Shown here piece by piece: positions 1-8,382 of a DNA stretch of 64,000 bases. This DNA is from CAJQQK01 sp963696075 (lineage in GTDB: Bacteria > Pseudomonadota > Alphaproteobacteria > Rhizobiales > Hyphomicrobiaceae). The notes beneath the pieces are model-generated. The model made no database searches. It was not told the DNA's origin and was given only the letters and a program-made list of their open reading frames with translations. The translations under genes and the position numbers were made by a program. The number at the start of each line of letters is the position of its first letter. Within the stretch, counting starts at the first letter, position 1. The stretch covers positions 558,001 to 622,000 of the forward strand of contig CAVOJD010000029.1 of NCBI GenBank assembly GCA_963696075.1, written 5' to 3'.

Positions 1-449
1 CCGTCGGCGACGAGTTCTTCAAGCCGGACCTTGCCGTCGACCGAAATGCGCAGTTTCGCGGCCTGATGCGTCTGGCGAAACAACGAGACTTCGTTGATCG
101 CGACGCCGACGTGATGCGCGCCGGTGGTGTCCGTTGCCGTCATCTTGAGCGGATGCAGCGCCGTCAACTCCGCCCCTTCGAGGCGCGCATGGAGCTCGTC
201 CATGTCGAATTCGTTCATCATGAAGCCGACCGAGCCCCGGTTCATGCCATAGATCGGCACGCCGTCGTTCAGGTGGGCATGCAGCGTCTCGAGCATGAAC
301 CCGTCGCCGCCGAGCGCCACGATCACATCCGCCTCGCCGGGCGACACATGGGCGTAGCGCTCCTTGAGGGCGGCGAGGGCCGCCTGCGCTTCGCTGTGTG
401 TGCTGGCCACGAACGCCACGCGTTCAAAGCGCTTGCTTGTGTTGGGCAT
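1..449 (-). CDS. nadK: NAD kinase, C-terminal part missing (runs off window)
   Basis: Phosphorylates NAD+ to NADP+ with ATP in the cytoplasm. Reading the minus strand from an ATG at 449 gives 149 residues before the window edge. The diagnostic GGDG motif sits at about residues 47-50 (VIVALGGDGFMLETLH) and is followed by a NRGSVGFMMN stretch near residue 70, both hallmarks of the family. Bacterial NAD kinases are usually about 250-300 residues, so roughly the second half lies outside the window. It is divergent from cutA across about 170 bases. No damage is visible in the part present. Confidence 0.93.
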   Translation of the reverse strand, partial: MPNTSKRFERVAFVASTHSEAQAALAALKERYAHVSPGEADVIVALGGDGFMLETLHAHLNDGVPIYGMNRGSVGFMMNEFDMDELHARLEGAELTALHPLKMTATDTTGAHHVGVAINEVSLFRQTHQAAKLRISVDGKVRLEELVAD

Positions 450-620
450 CGGTGTCGGCTTTTCAGGTCTCGAAAGGGGCGGCGATCGGTTTGGCCGGGA
501 CCGGCACGAACGGCCACGATATCCCTCCCATGCTTGGACCGAATGGCCATAAATGGCAAGGAAGGCTTGGTCAGGATAAGGACGCGGCGGGGAGACTGGC
601 TTCAAGAGGCTGGAGTGAAG

Positions 621-950
621 ATGACCACGGACATCATTCTCGTTTATACAACCTGGCCTGACGCCGAAACGGCCGACACCGCCGCCGCCGATCTGGTAAA
701 CCGGCGTCTGGCGGCCTGCGCCAACCGCCTTGGTGACATCGTCTCGACCTATGAGTGGCAAGGCCGTATCGAGCACGGCACTGAGGTCGCGATGCTGCTA
801 AAGTCGACGCCGGCGCGATTTGATGAACTTGCCGCCGCCATCGTCGAGCATCACCCCTATGACGTGCCGGCAATCGTGGCGCTGCCCATCACCGCCGCTC
901 ACCCCCCGTTCGCGTCCTGGATCACAGCCCAGACCGCGCCGCGGGACTGA
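621..950 (+). CDS. cutA: Divalent-cation tolerance protein CutA
   Basis: 109-residue CutA1 family protein, a small trimeric ferredoxin-like fold linked to copper/divalent metal tolerance, exact biochemical role unsettled. Family features include the N-terminal IILVYTTWPD strand, the NRRLAACANRL segment and the STYEWQGRIEHGTEVAMLLKS core. I start at the ATG at 621 because it gives the usual family length and has a GGAG about 5 bases upstream; the frame stays open far upstream but that extension has no family similarity. eda follows after 19 bases on the same strand, so the two may be co-transcribed. Confidence 0.93.
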   Translation: MTTDIILVYTTWPDAETADTAAADLVNRRLAACANRLGDIVSTYEWQGRIEHGTEVAMLLKSTPARFDELAAAIVEHHPYDVPAIVALPITAAHPPFASWITAQTAPRD

Positions 951-969
951 ACACCACAAGGATCGAGCC

Positions 970-1608
970 ATGCGTGAGAACCGGAACAAGCACCTTGCAA
1001 GCCTGCTGCGCCAGCCCGTTATCCCGGTCGTCACCATCGAGGACCCCGCCACCGCTGTCCCCCTCGCGCGGGCGCTGAGTGACGGCGGCCTGCCGGTGAT
1101 CGAAGTGACGTTGCGCACCAGGGAGGCGCTCAGGGCGATCCGGGCGATCGCCGATGAGCTGGCCGGCCGCGCCGTCGTTGGCGCCGGCACCGTGCGCACG
1201 CCGGAGGACGGCGCCAACGCGATCCGGGCGGGTGCCGCCTTCCTCGTCTCCCCCGGCGTCACACCGAGCCTGATCCAGGCGAGCCAGGACTGGCGCGTCC
1301 CCTTCCTGCCCGGCGTTGCAACCGCGTCTGAAGCCATGGCGCTGGCCGATCTTGGCTTTGTCTTCCAGAAATTCTTCCCCGCCGAACAGGCCGGCGGCGC
1401 CGCGGCCCTGAAGGCCCTGTCCGCCCCCTTGCCCGATATCCGCTTCTGCCCCACCGGCGGCGTGCGCACCGACAACGCGGCCGACTATCTGGCGTTGCCG
1501 AATGTGGTGTGCGTGGGGGGCTCGTGGATCGCGCCGAACGCGGACATCGCGTCGGGAAATATGGCAGCCATCCGCGCGCGCGCCGAAGCGGTCGCAGAAC
1601 TGGGTTGA
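970..1608 (+). CDS. eda: 2-keto-3-deoxy-6-phosphogluconate (KDPG) aldolase
   Basis: Class I aldolase that splits KDPG to pyruvate and glyceraldehyde 3-phosphate (Entner-Doudoroff and hexuronate routes), cytoplasmic. 212 residues, normal for the family. Visible features are PVIPVVTIED near the N-terminus, the catalytic-glutamate strand PVIEVTLRT, the Schiff-base lysine in FQKFFPAEQAGG and the phosphate-binding FCPTGGV. An AAGGA lies about 8 bases before the ATG. It runs tail-to-tail towards kdgK, whose product is phosphorylated to this enzyme's substrate, so the pair probably serves one pathway even though they are convergent rather than in an operon. Confidence 0.95.
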   Translation: MRENRNKHLASLLRQPVIPVVTIEDPATAVPLARALSDGGLPVIEVTLRTREALRAIRAIADELAGRAVVGAGTVRTPEDGANAIRAGAAFLVSPGVTPSLIQASQDWRVPFLPGVATASEAMALADLGFVFQKFFPAEQAGGAAALKALSAPLPDIRFCPTGGVRTDNAADYLALPNVVCVGGSWIAPNADIASGNMAAIRARAEAVAELG

Positions 1609-1645
1609 GGCTGGGGCGAGGGGCGCTGGCCGCCTTGCCGTCGGC

Positions 1646-2563
1646 TCAATCCGTGAGCCCCGCCATCGCCGCGCGCGGCGCAATCGCACCGGGATACTGG
1701 ATCACGATCGCAGCAAGCGCGTGGCCGTGCCGGGCAGCCGCGACAGGGTCGGCGCCGCCAAGCCGGGCGTGCACATAGGCGGCATTGAAGGCATCGCCCG
1801 CAGCGGTCGTGTCGATCGGGGCCGCCGCCGCCAGCGTTGGCAGATGCGTGAGACCGCCGTCGCCTGCGACATGTGCGCCACGCGCCCCGTCCTTGATGCA
1901 GATTTCGCGCGCACCAAAGCCTGAGAGGCGCGCCGCCGTCTCACCTGGCTCCAGATCGCCCCAGAGCGCCTGCTCATCATCGAACGATGGCAGCGCAATG
2001 TCGGCAAGTCCCCAGAACCGCTGGAAGACGGCCCGCGCGCGGTCCCGGTCATGCCCCCACCCGATCGGTCGATAGTTGCTGTCGACAATGACCCGCCCGC
2101 CGCGCCCGCGCAGAACCTCGAGGGCTGCCGCGAGGCGCTCGAGGCCCGCGGGGGAATAAAGCGAGAGCGTCACGCCGCTGAGATACGCCGTGTCGGCGCG
2201 ACCAAGCGCGGCAGCCAGCCGGTCGGCGCCCTCCAGTTCGAACAACTCCCGTGCCGGCGACCTGTCGCGCCAGTAATAGAAGGCGCGCTCGCCCGCATCC
2301 GTCTCGATCAGATAAAGGCCCGGCATCCGCCCCGGCTGCGTGAGGATCGTCTCGGTCCCGACGCCTTCCGCCCGCGCCGTCTCCAGGATCAGCCGGCTGT
2401 AGGGATCATCGCCCAGTGCCGTCATATAGTGAACCGGCGTTCCGAGGCGGACGAGGTAGATCGACGTGTTGAAAGTGTCACCCCCGACACGCATAGTGAA
2501 CGCGCCGTCGTCACGCCGGGCCAATTCGACCATACACTCGCCGATTGCGACTAAATTGTTCAT
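1646..2563 (-). CDS. kdgK: 2-keto-3-deoxygluconate kinase (PfkB family)
   Basis: 305-residue ribokinase/PfkB-family sugar kinase, most likely phosphorylating 2-keto-3-deoxygluconate to KDPG. The N-terminal VAIGECMVEL with VGGDTFNTSIYLVRLG and the C-terminal PfkB signature DTTAAGDAFNAAY (anion hole plus catalytic Asp) are intact. The substrate call rests on overall resemblance to KdgK and on the adjacent eda; another keto-sugar kinase is possible. No strong Shine-Dalgarno precedes the ATG at 2563. Divergent from the UDP-glucose dehydrogenase gene across 160 bases. Confidence 0.88.
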   Translation of the reverse strand: MNNLVAIGECMVELARRDDGAFTMRVGGDTFNTSIYLVRLGTPVHYMTALGDDPYSRLILETARAEGVGTETILTQPGRMPGLYLIETDAGERAFYYWRDRSPARELFELEGADRLAAALGRADTAYLSGVTLSLYSPAGLERLAAALEVLRGRGGRVIVDSNYRPIGWGHDRDRARAVFQRFWGLADIALPSFDDEQALWGDLEPGETAARLSGFGAREICIKDGARGAHVAGDGGLTHLPTLAAAAPIDTTAAGDAFNAAYVHARLGGADPVAAARHGHALAAIVIQYPGAIAPRAAMAGLTD

Positions 2564-2723
2564 CAGACGGCAATTTACCTATTTCAACGAAACCCGCCAC
2601 CCTTAAGCATGCGGACAATATTGGGGCGTGAAGCATGCATCGGCGCCATCTGCCCGGTTGACGCTCGCGAATCGGGAATTTACTCCCACGCATGGCATCG
2701 CGTACAGCCCACAAGGAGACTCC

Positions 2724-4073
2724 ATGAAAATCTGTATGATCGGTTCGGGCTACGTCGGCTTGGTGTCCGGCGCCTGTTTCTCCGACTTCGGATGGGACGT
2801 GACCTGCGTCGACAAGGACGTCGCCAAGGTCGAGAGCCTGCGCGCCGGCGAAGTGCCGATTTACGAGCCAGGCCTCGACGACCTGCTTGCCCGCAACATT
2901 TCCGCCGGACGTCTCGAATTCACCAATGACGTGGCCGCAACCGTGCCCGAAGCCGATATCGTCTTCCTCGCTGTCGGCACGCCGATGCGCCGCGGCGATG
3001 GCTATGCCGACCTCTCCTACGTGTACCAGGCCGTCGAGGAACTCGCGCCGCATCTGAAGGGCTTCACCGTCATCACGACCAAGTCGACGGTTCCGGTCGG
3101 CACCAGCCGGGAAATCGAACGCCGCGTCCGCAAGGTGAACCCGGCCGCCGATTTCGCCGTGTGTTCGAACCCCGAATTCCTCCGCGAAGGCTCCGCGATC
3201 CAGGATTTCACCCATCCCGACCGCGTCCTGATCGGGTGTGACGACGAGCGCGGCGAGACGGTGATGCGCCGCCTCTATCAGCCGCTGGCGGTGCGCAACG
3301 CACCGATCATGATTGTTTCACGTGAATCGGCCGAACTCGCCAAATACGCAGCCAACGCCTTCCTGGCGATGAAGATCAGCTTCATCAACGAAGTCGCCGA
3401 TGTCTGCGAAGCCGTCGGTGCCAACGTCCAGGAAGTCGCCGACGCCGTCGGTCGCGACGGCCGCATCGGCGGCAAGTTCCTCCACCCCGGACCGGGTTAC
3501 GGCGGATCGTGCTTCCCCAAGGACGTCTCGGCCATCATCCGCACCGCGCGTGAGGCGCGCACGCCCATGAGCCTGATCGAGCAGGTCCAGCGCGTCAACG
3601 ATGAGCGCAAGATCGCAATGGTCCCGCGCATCGAGGAGGCCCTCGGCGGCGGCGGCCTGGATGGCAAGTCGATCGCCATCCTCGGCGTCACCTTCAAGCC
3701 GAACACCGACGACATGCGCGACGCCCCGAGCCTGACGATCGTGCCGATGCTCCAGGAGCGCGGCGCAACCATTCGCGTCTACGATCCCCAGGGCAAGCTT
3801 CACGGCGAGTCGTTGCTCCCCGGCGTCACGTGGGCGTCAGACAGCATGGATGCCGCGAAGGACGTCGACGCCGTCGTGATCCTGACCGAGTGGAACGAGT
3901 TCCGCGCGCTGGATCTTGCCCGTTTGAAGTCGGTGATGCGCGGCGAAGTCCTGATCGACCTGCGCAACATCTTCAAGCGTGAAGACGCGGAGGCCGCCGG
4001 CTTCTGCTATGATTCAATCGGCCGCCCCGGCCCGCAAAGAGCCCGCGCCGTCACGGCAACGGCGGCGGAATAA
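2724..4073 (+). CDS. ugd: UDP-glucose 6-dehydrogenase
   Basis: Oxidises UDP-glucose to UDP-glucuronate in two NAD+-dependent steps, supplying precursors for exopolysaccharide or lipopolysaccharide. 449 residues. The N-terminal Rossmann motif GSGYVGLVSGACFSDFG, the STVPVGTS segment, the catalytic-cysteine motif FLHPGPGYGGSCFPKD near residue 260 and GVTFKPNTDDMRDAP in the C-terminal domain are all present. The start at 2724 is fixed by an AAGGAG six bases upstream; the frame is open further upstream without family similarity. A strong hairpin terminator follows the stop. Confidence 0.95.
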   Translation: MKICMIGSGYVGLVSGACFSDFGWDVTCVDKDVAKVESLRAGEVPIYEPGLDDLLARNISAGRLEFTNDVAATVPEADIVFLAVGTPMRRGDGYADLSYVYQAVEELAPHLKGFTVITTKSTVPVGTSREIERRVRKVNPAADFAVCSNPEFLREGSAIQDFTHPDRVLIGCDDERGETVMRRLYQPLAVRNAPIMIVSRESAELAKYAANAFLAMKISFINEVADVCEAVGANVQEVADAVGRDGRIGGKFLHPGPGYGGSCFPKDVSAIIRTAREARTPMSLIEQVQRVNDERKIAMVPRIEEALGGGGLDGKSIAILGVTFKPNTDDMRDAPSLTIVPMLQERGATIRVYDPQGKLHGESLLPGVTWASDSMDAAKDVDAVVILTEWNEFRALDLARLKSVMRGEVLIDLRNIFKREDAEAAGFCYDSIGRPGPQRARAVTATAAE

Positions 4074-4090
4074 GGCGCACCCTCCAGAAA

Positions 4091-4134
4091 CAAAAAACAG
4101 CCCCGGCCGCAACGCGCGACCGGGGCTGTTTTCG
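4091..4134. terminator. Bidirectional rho-independent terminator
   Basis: An 11-bp perfect stem (AACAGCCCCGG at 4096-4106 with its complement at 4120-4130) is flanked by an A-run on the left and T-rich DNA on the right. It lies between the convergent ends of ugd (4073) and the luciferase-like gene (4160), so it can terminate both. Confidence 0.85.
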
Positions 4135-4159
4135 TATTGGGGTTTTATTGTTTTTGTAA

Positions 4160-5326
4160 TCAGAGCCCGGTCTTCTTGGCGCCATGCTTCTCGATTGCGG
4201 CCTCGACGGCAGCCTTGGAGGCAGCCCCGGCCGTCGCATACTTTTCCGCGGCATCGTCGTAGGCGCGCTTGCGCCAGCTGAGCGCGCCGCGCTGGAAGTG
4301 GGGATGGACGTAGCGCGCCATCAGTTCGTAGCTCTTCTTGGTCGCCTCCCAGTTGGCCCAGTTGTGCGCGAGCAGCAGGATCGCGCCGCACCCGCCGTTG
4401 CTGCCGGCCCAGATACGCTCGAAGTGGTCGATGCAGTCCTGCGGTGTGCCGATGCACGCGATCTGGCTCTCGCGCAGATAGTTGATCGGATCCTCGATGT
4501 CGGGCGGGATGATCGGGAAGGTTGCAACATCGCTGAAATAGTCACGGAACGCACTGAGGCCGTATTCCATGTCCTTTTCCGCCTGTTCGCGGGTTTCCGC
4601 GACATGCGCGAATGTCACGATACGCCATTTCGAGCGGTCCGCCGGATGGCCGTTTTCCGCTGCAAGCGTCTCGTAGCGCTGCCAGTTCGAGCAATGCGCC
4701 GCCATCGCATCAGGTGACGTGCCCCCCATCGCCAGCATGCCGATCCCGTGCAGGCCGGCATTGAGCGATCCGACCGGAGAGCGCGAGGAGGCAACCGCCA
4801 TTTCCATCATCGGATAGGAGTAGGGCGGCATCTGCAGCTTGGCGTCGTTGAGGTCGTACCATTCCGTCTTTTCCGTCACCCGCTCGCCCTTGAAGAGGCG
4901 GATGATGACGTTGAGTGACTGCATCAGCTTGTCGCGCTGCAGCGCGGGGTCGAGGCCAAGCATGTCGGCGTCATAGACGAGCGAGCCGGGGCCGACGCCG
5001 AACATCGCGCGCCCGCGCGTTTGGTGATCGAGCTGGACGAGGCGATCCGCGACCATTAGCGGGTTGTGGTAGGGCAGCGAGACGACGCCGGTGCCGAGCC
5101 GGATATTGCGGGTCCGCTCGGCAACGGCTGCGATGAACAGTTCCGGCATGGCGATGATTTCAAAGCCGCCCGAATGATGCTCCCCGATCCACGCTTCATG
5201 ATAGTTGAGCCGGTCGAGATGGCAGACGAGCTCCATGTCCCGTTCGATCGCAAGCGTCGGGTTCTCGTCCAGGTTATGGAAGGGCGCGAGAAAAATCCCC
5301 GTTCTGATGTGGCGGTCGTCCTGCAT
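4160..5326 (-). CDS. LLM-class flavin-dependent oxidoreductase (luciferase-like monooxygenase)
   Basis: 388 residues with the bacterial-luciferase TIM-barrel pattern: GIFLAPFHNLDENP at the N-terminus, YHEAWIGEHHSGGFE, IRLGTGVVSLPYHNPLMVADRLVQLDH and RAMFGVGPGSL. This group uses reduced FMN supplied by a separate reductase to oxygenate a substrate; the closest remembered relatives are limonene-monooxygenase-like proteins, but the substrate cannot be read from sequence. The ATG at 5326 is preceded by GAGGAAAC on the minus strand. It is divergent from an SDR pair across about 290 bases that hold no gene I can support. Confidence 0.85.
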   Translation of the reverse strand: MQDDRHIRTGIFLAPFHNLDENPTLAIERDMELVCHLDRLNYHEAWIGEHHSGGFEIIAMPELFIAAVAERTRNIRLGTGVVSLPYHNPLMVADRLVQLDHQTRGRAMFGVGPGSLVYDADMLGLDPALQRDKLMQSLNVIIRLFKGERVTEKTEWYDLNDAKLQMPPYSYPMMEMAVASSRSPVGSLNAGLHGIGMLAMGGTSPDAMAAHCSNWQRYETLAAENGHPADRSKWRIVTFAHVAETREQAEKDMEYGLSAFRDYFSDVATFPIIPPDIEDPINYLRESQIACIGTPQDCIDHFERIWAGSNGGCGAILLLAHNWANWEATKKSYELMARYVHPHFQRGALSWRKRAYDDAAEKYATAGAASKAAVEAAIEKHGAKKTGL

Positions 5327-5618
5327 GCTCTGTTTCCTCTGAGGTCCCGCGCAAGCCCAAGGTCAAAAGACCGATAGGTCCTGAATAAGTCCCATGAATT
5401 GGGCGTTCCGAGCGGCGCGCGCGGATCATTTGTGGCGTCCCTCAGTGTCCCGTTGGTGACCGCGAGACGCAAGCGGTTTTTGTGCGGCGCTTCCGCCCCC
5501 GATCTGATCATTGACCGCCGCCTCTTGCTCGCCACGCCATGGCCGATAACCATTCCGGACCAATACGGGCAGCGCTGGGCGAACCAGGCGTCCTCGGGTT
5601 TGGGTGGAGGAAAAGCGG

Positions 5619-6419
5619 ATGGATTTCACAGGCAAGGTTGCCGTCGTGACGGGCGCGGCGGGCGGTATCGGCGAAGCAACGGCCAAGGCGTTCGCGCGCG
5701 CCGGCGCCAGGATTGTCGCCGTCGACCGGGATGAAGCAGGCGCCCGCCGCGTCGCCGACGAGATCGTCAAGGCCAATGGCGATTGCATTGCCGTCACCGC
5801 CGACGTGACCCAGGCCGGCGATGTCGCGGCGTATGTGCAAAAAGCGCTCGATACCTACGGCACCATCGACTGCTTCTTCAACAACGCCGGCATCGAAGGC
5901 GATCTCAAAGCGATCGTCGACTACGACGATGCTGTCTTCGACCAGATCATGAGCGTCAACGTGAAGGGCGTTTATCTGGGGCTGAAACACGTCCTGCCCG
6001 TGATGCTCAAGAACAGGCGCGGCGCGGTCGTGAACACGGCCTCGGTCGCAGGCATCACCGGCACGCCGCTGATGCCGGCCTACTGCGCCTCGAAGCACGC
6101 CGTGATCGGCATCACCAAGGTGGCCTCGGGCGAGGTCGCGCGCCAGGGCGTCCGCGTCAACTGTGTGTGCCCCGGCCCGGTGCAGACGCGGATGATCGAC
6201 AGCGTCGAAGCGCAGCTCTCGCCTGATGATCCAGCCGCCGCCAAGGCCCGATATCAGTCGGGCCTGCCGACCGGTCGCTATACGACGCCGGAAGAGATCG
6301 CCGACGCGGTGCTCTTCCTCTCATCCGACCACGCCCTCAACATCACCGGCAGTCAGTTCGTCGTCGACGGCGGACGCACGGCGACCGGCGGCGCGGCAAC
6401 GGTGCTTGCAAGCCAATAG
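5619..6419 (+). CDS. SDR-family oxidoreductase (classical)
   Basis: 266-residue short-chain dehydrogenase. The cofactor motif TGAAGGIG, the D following the second strand (VAVDRDE, suggesting NAD(H) preference), NNAG, the catalytic Ser and the YCASK active-site motif are all present, and the C-terminal GSQFVVDGG is typical. I chose the ATG at 5619 because GGAGG lies 8 bases upstream; a GTG at 5604 would put the start before that site. The substrate is unknown. The next SDR follows after 66 bases and is probably in the same operon. Confidence 0.88.
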   Translation: MDFTGKVAVVTGAAGGIGEATAKAFARAGARIVAVDRDEAGARRVADEIVKANGDCIAVTADVTQAGDVAAYVQKALDTYGTIDCFFNNAGIEGDLKAIVDYDDAVFDQIMSVNVKGVYLGLKHVLPVMLKNRRGAVVNTASVAGITGTPLMPAYCASKHAVIGITKVASGEVARQGVRVNCVCPGPVQTRMIDSVEAQLSPDDPAAAKARYQSGLPTGRYTTPEEIADAVLFLSSDHALNITGSQFVVDGGRTATGGAATVLASQ

Positions 6420-6485
6420 GCCGCGTGTGCGGCCGGGAATACGGAAGAAGCTGACATCATTTCAAACAACAGGGAAAGGGGCGCC

Positions 6486-7295
6486 ATGCGGCTCAAGGAC
6501 AAGATTGCAGTCGTCGTCGGCGGCGGCCAGCAGTCAGGCGAGACCATCGGCAACGGCCGCGCCACGGCCATTCGTTTCGCCGAAGAGGGCGCGACCGTGC
6601 TCATCGCGGACGCCGACGAGGCATCCGCGCGTGAGACCGGCGAGATGCTGGCTGAGAAGGGCGGCAAGTATTCCACCGTCGAAGCCAACGTCATCCGCGA
6701 GGAAGAATGCGCCCGGCTCATCGCGACCTGCGTCGAGCGCTACGGCCGCATCGACATCCTCCACAACAACGTCGGGCGTTCGCGCGGTGACAAGCCGACC
6801 TACGATCTCGATGTTGAGATGTGGGACGAACTCATGAACCTGAACCTCAAGGGCACATTCATGACGTGTAAGCACGCCCTCAAAGTGATGCGCGAACAGA
6901 AGTCGGGCTCGATCATCAACGTCTCATCGACGTCGTCGGTCAACGTGTCGCCGACCGTGACCTACAAGACCGCCAAGGGCGCGATCAACAAACTGACCGA
7001 GCATATGGCCATCGAGAATGCTGGCCGCGGCGTGCGCGTCAACGCGATCCTTCCCGGTCTTGTCGACACCCCGATGGCGATCGAACGCCGCGCCCGCGAA
7101 ATGGGCATCCCGCGCGAAGAGGTAAGAGCGATGCGCCGCCTGCGGGTGCCCTTGAAGTCGCACCAGGGAACAGCCTGGGACGTCGCCAACGCCGCCGTGT
7201 TCCTGGCGTCTGACGAGGCGGCCTTCGTGACGGGGCTGTTGTTGACGGTGGACGGCGGCTCGAGCCTGACGGCCGGCGCCGGCCAGTTCGAGTGA
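6486..7295 (+). CDS. SDR-family oxidoreductase (variant cofactor loop)
   Basis: 269-residue short-chain dehydrogenase. The glycine loop is extended (VVVGGGQQSGETIGNGRA instead of TGxxxGxG) and NNVG replaces NNAG; I recall this loop from a recognisable SDR subgroup, so it is not damage. The catalytic Ser (SSTSSVNVS), YKTAK and C-terminal LLLTVDGGSSL are intact. AAAGGGG lies just before the ATG. Together with the upstream SDR and the divergent flavin monooxygenase it suggests a small oxidative catabolic locus; the substrate is not inferable. Confidence 0.86.
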   Translation: MRLKDKIAVVVGGGQQSGETIGNGRATAIRFAEEGATVLIADADEASARETGEMLAEKGGKYSTVEANVIREEECARLIATCVERYGRIDILHNNVGRSRGDKPTYDLDVEMWDELMNLNLKGTFMTCKHALKVMREQKSGSIINVSSTSSVNVSPTVTYKTAKGAINKLTEHMAIENAGRGVRVNAILPGLVDTPMAIERRAREMGIPREEVRAMRRLRVPLKSHQGTAWDVANAAVFLASDEAAFVTGLLLTVDGGSSLTAGAGQFE

Positions 7296-7340
7296 GGGGC
7301 TAGGTTCGGCCGGCCCGTTGCCAGAACGCTTGAGTGGGAG

Positions 7341-7378
7341 ACAAAAAAACACCCGGCGAAAGCCGGGTGTTTCTTGCT
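7341..7378. terminator. Bidirectional rho-independent terminator
   Basis: Perfect 11-bp stem (AAACACCCGGC, 7347-7357) with a GAAA tetraloop and its complement (7362-7372), flanked by an A-run and a T-rich tail. It sits between the convergent ends at 7295 and 7414. Confidence 0.87.
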
Positions 7379-7413
7379 TGTGCTCGTATGACGGACGGCA
7401 GCGGCCGACGGTG

Positions 7414-8175
7414 TCACCGCTTGTTTTTGCGCTTGGCGAAGACCTTCTTGACCCCGTTGCCGAACTTCTTGGCGCCGCGGCCGATGCCCTGGCCGACCTT
7501 TTTCGTACCCTGGCCAACCGCACGCGCACCTTTGCCAATCCCACGGCCAACTTTGGCCGTGTTGTTCTTGACGTTGTTGCCCATGTACTTGAGCGGGTTT
7601 TTCTTGAGGGCTTGCATCCGGCGCTGATATTCGGCCGGGTTGGTCGCCTTAAGCGTTGCCATTTCAACGGGATCGACCCCGGCAGCACCGGCAGCGATGC
7701 CAACGACCGCGACAACGCCGGTTCCGGCGGCCAGATACTTGGCACCTCTGGCGAGCTTTGCAGCCTTGGCGGTATTGCGGATGCGACGGGCCTTCGCTGC
7801 ATTGCTGGCAGCACGACCACCGCGCACCGCTGAGCGTGTGTTGCGGATCTGACGCGCCTTAAGGGCTGACTGGCCGCGCTTGTTCAACAATGACCTGGTT
7901 GATGGCCCCTTCGCACTGCGATGGCGCACCTTTGGATTGCGATAGCCAGGACCCGGCTTGCGCGCCTTGAGGTTGAAGCGGACCTTCTGCTTGCCACCGC
8001 CAAGCTTGATGCGGCGCCCGGGTGATGGCTTCTTCAGGATGCCCTTGGGTTGGACCGAGCGCTGCTTGGCGGTTTGCGCTTGTGCGTCTGACGCGCTCGG
8101 GAGCGCTGCCACACTCGTTAGCGCTGCGATTGCGGCCACCGTCAACAGCTGACCGAGGGATCCTAAAAACTTCAT
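7414..8175 (-). CDS. Secreted, highly basic hypothetical protein with Gly/Lys amphipathic C-terminus
   Basis: 253 residues, not recognised. The ATG at 8175 is preceded by GGAG at 9 bases and starts a clear Sec signal peptide (hydrophobic LLTVAAIAALTSVAAL, cleavage likely after DAQAQ near residue 35). The mature chain is rich in Arg and Lys, with a hydrophobic, alanine/glycine-rich segment (YLAAGTGVVAVVGIAAGAAGV) that could cross or insert into a membrane. The last 55 residues are near-repeats of a G-rich basic amphipathic pattern (GIGKGARAVGQGTKK, then GIGRGAKKFGNGVKK). There are no cysteines or enzyme motifs. A membrane-active or nucleic-acid/envelope-binding role is possible, without proof. 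Confidence 0.7.
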   Translation of the reverse strand: MKFLGSLGQLLTVAAIAALTSVAALPSASDAQAQTAKQRSVQPKGILKKPSPGRRIKLGGGKQKVRFNLKARKPGPGYRNPKVRHRSAKGPSTRSLLNKRGQSALKARQIRNTRSAVRGGRAASNAAKARRIRNTAKAAKLARGAKYLAAGTGVVAVVGIAAGAAGVDPVEMATLKATNPAEYQRRMQALKKNPLKYMGNNVKNNTAKVGRGIGKGARAVGQGTKKVGQGIGRGAKKFGNGVKKVFAKRKNKR

Positions 8176-8382
8176 TACACCATTCTCCAACATGTGTTGT
8201 TCCGATGAGGAGAATATGCGGGTTTCACCTGAACCGAAACTGAACACCCAGGAAAATGCTGGAAATCAGGCCTGTTACAGTGGTGTCTTAGTTAACAAGT
8301 TCACATAAATGGCAGTCAACGGATCAACTGCGCCGGCGCACGCAATGCGTTGCAAGGTGGTTTAATCGGATGACGCGCGGAT

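Noticed and set aside
5327..5618. Searched for a regulator or RNA between the monooxygenase and SDR genes
   Set aside because: Only unsupported short frames were found; no convincing structure.
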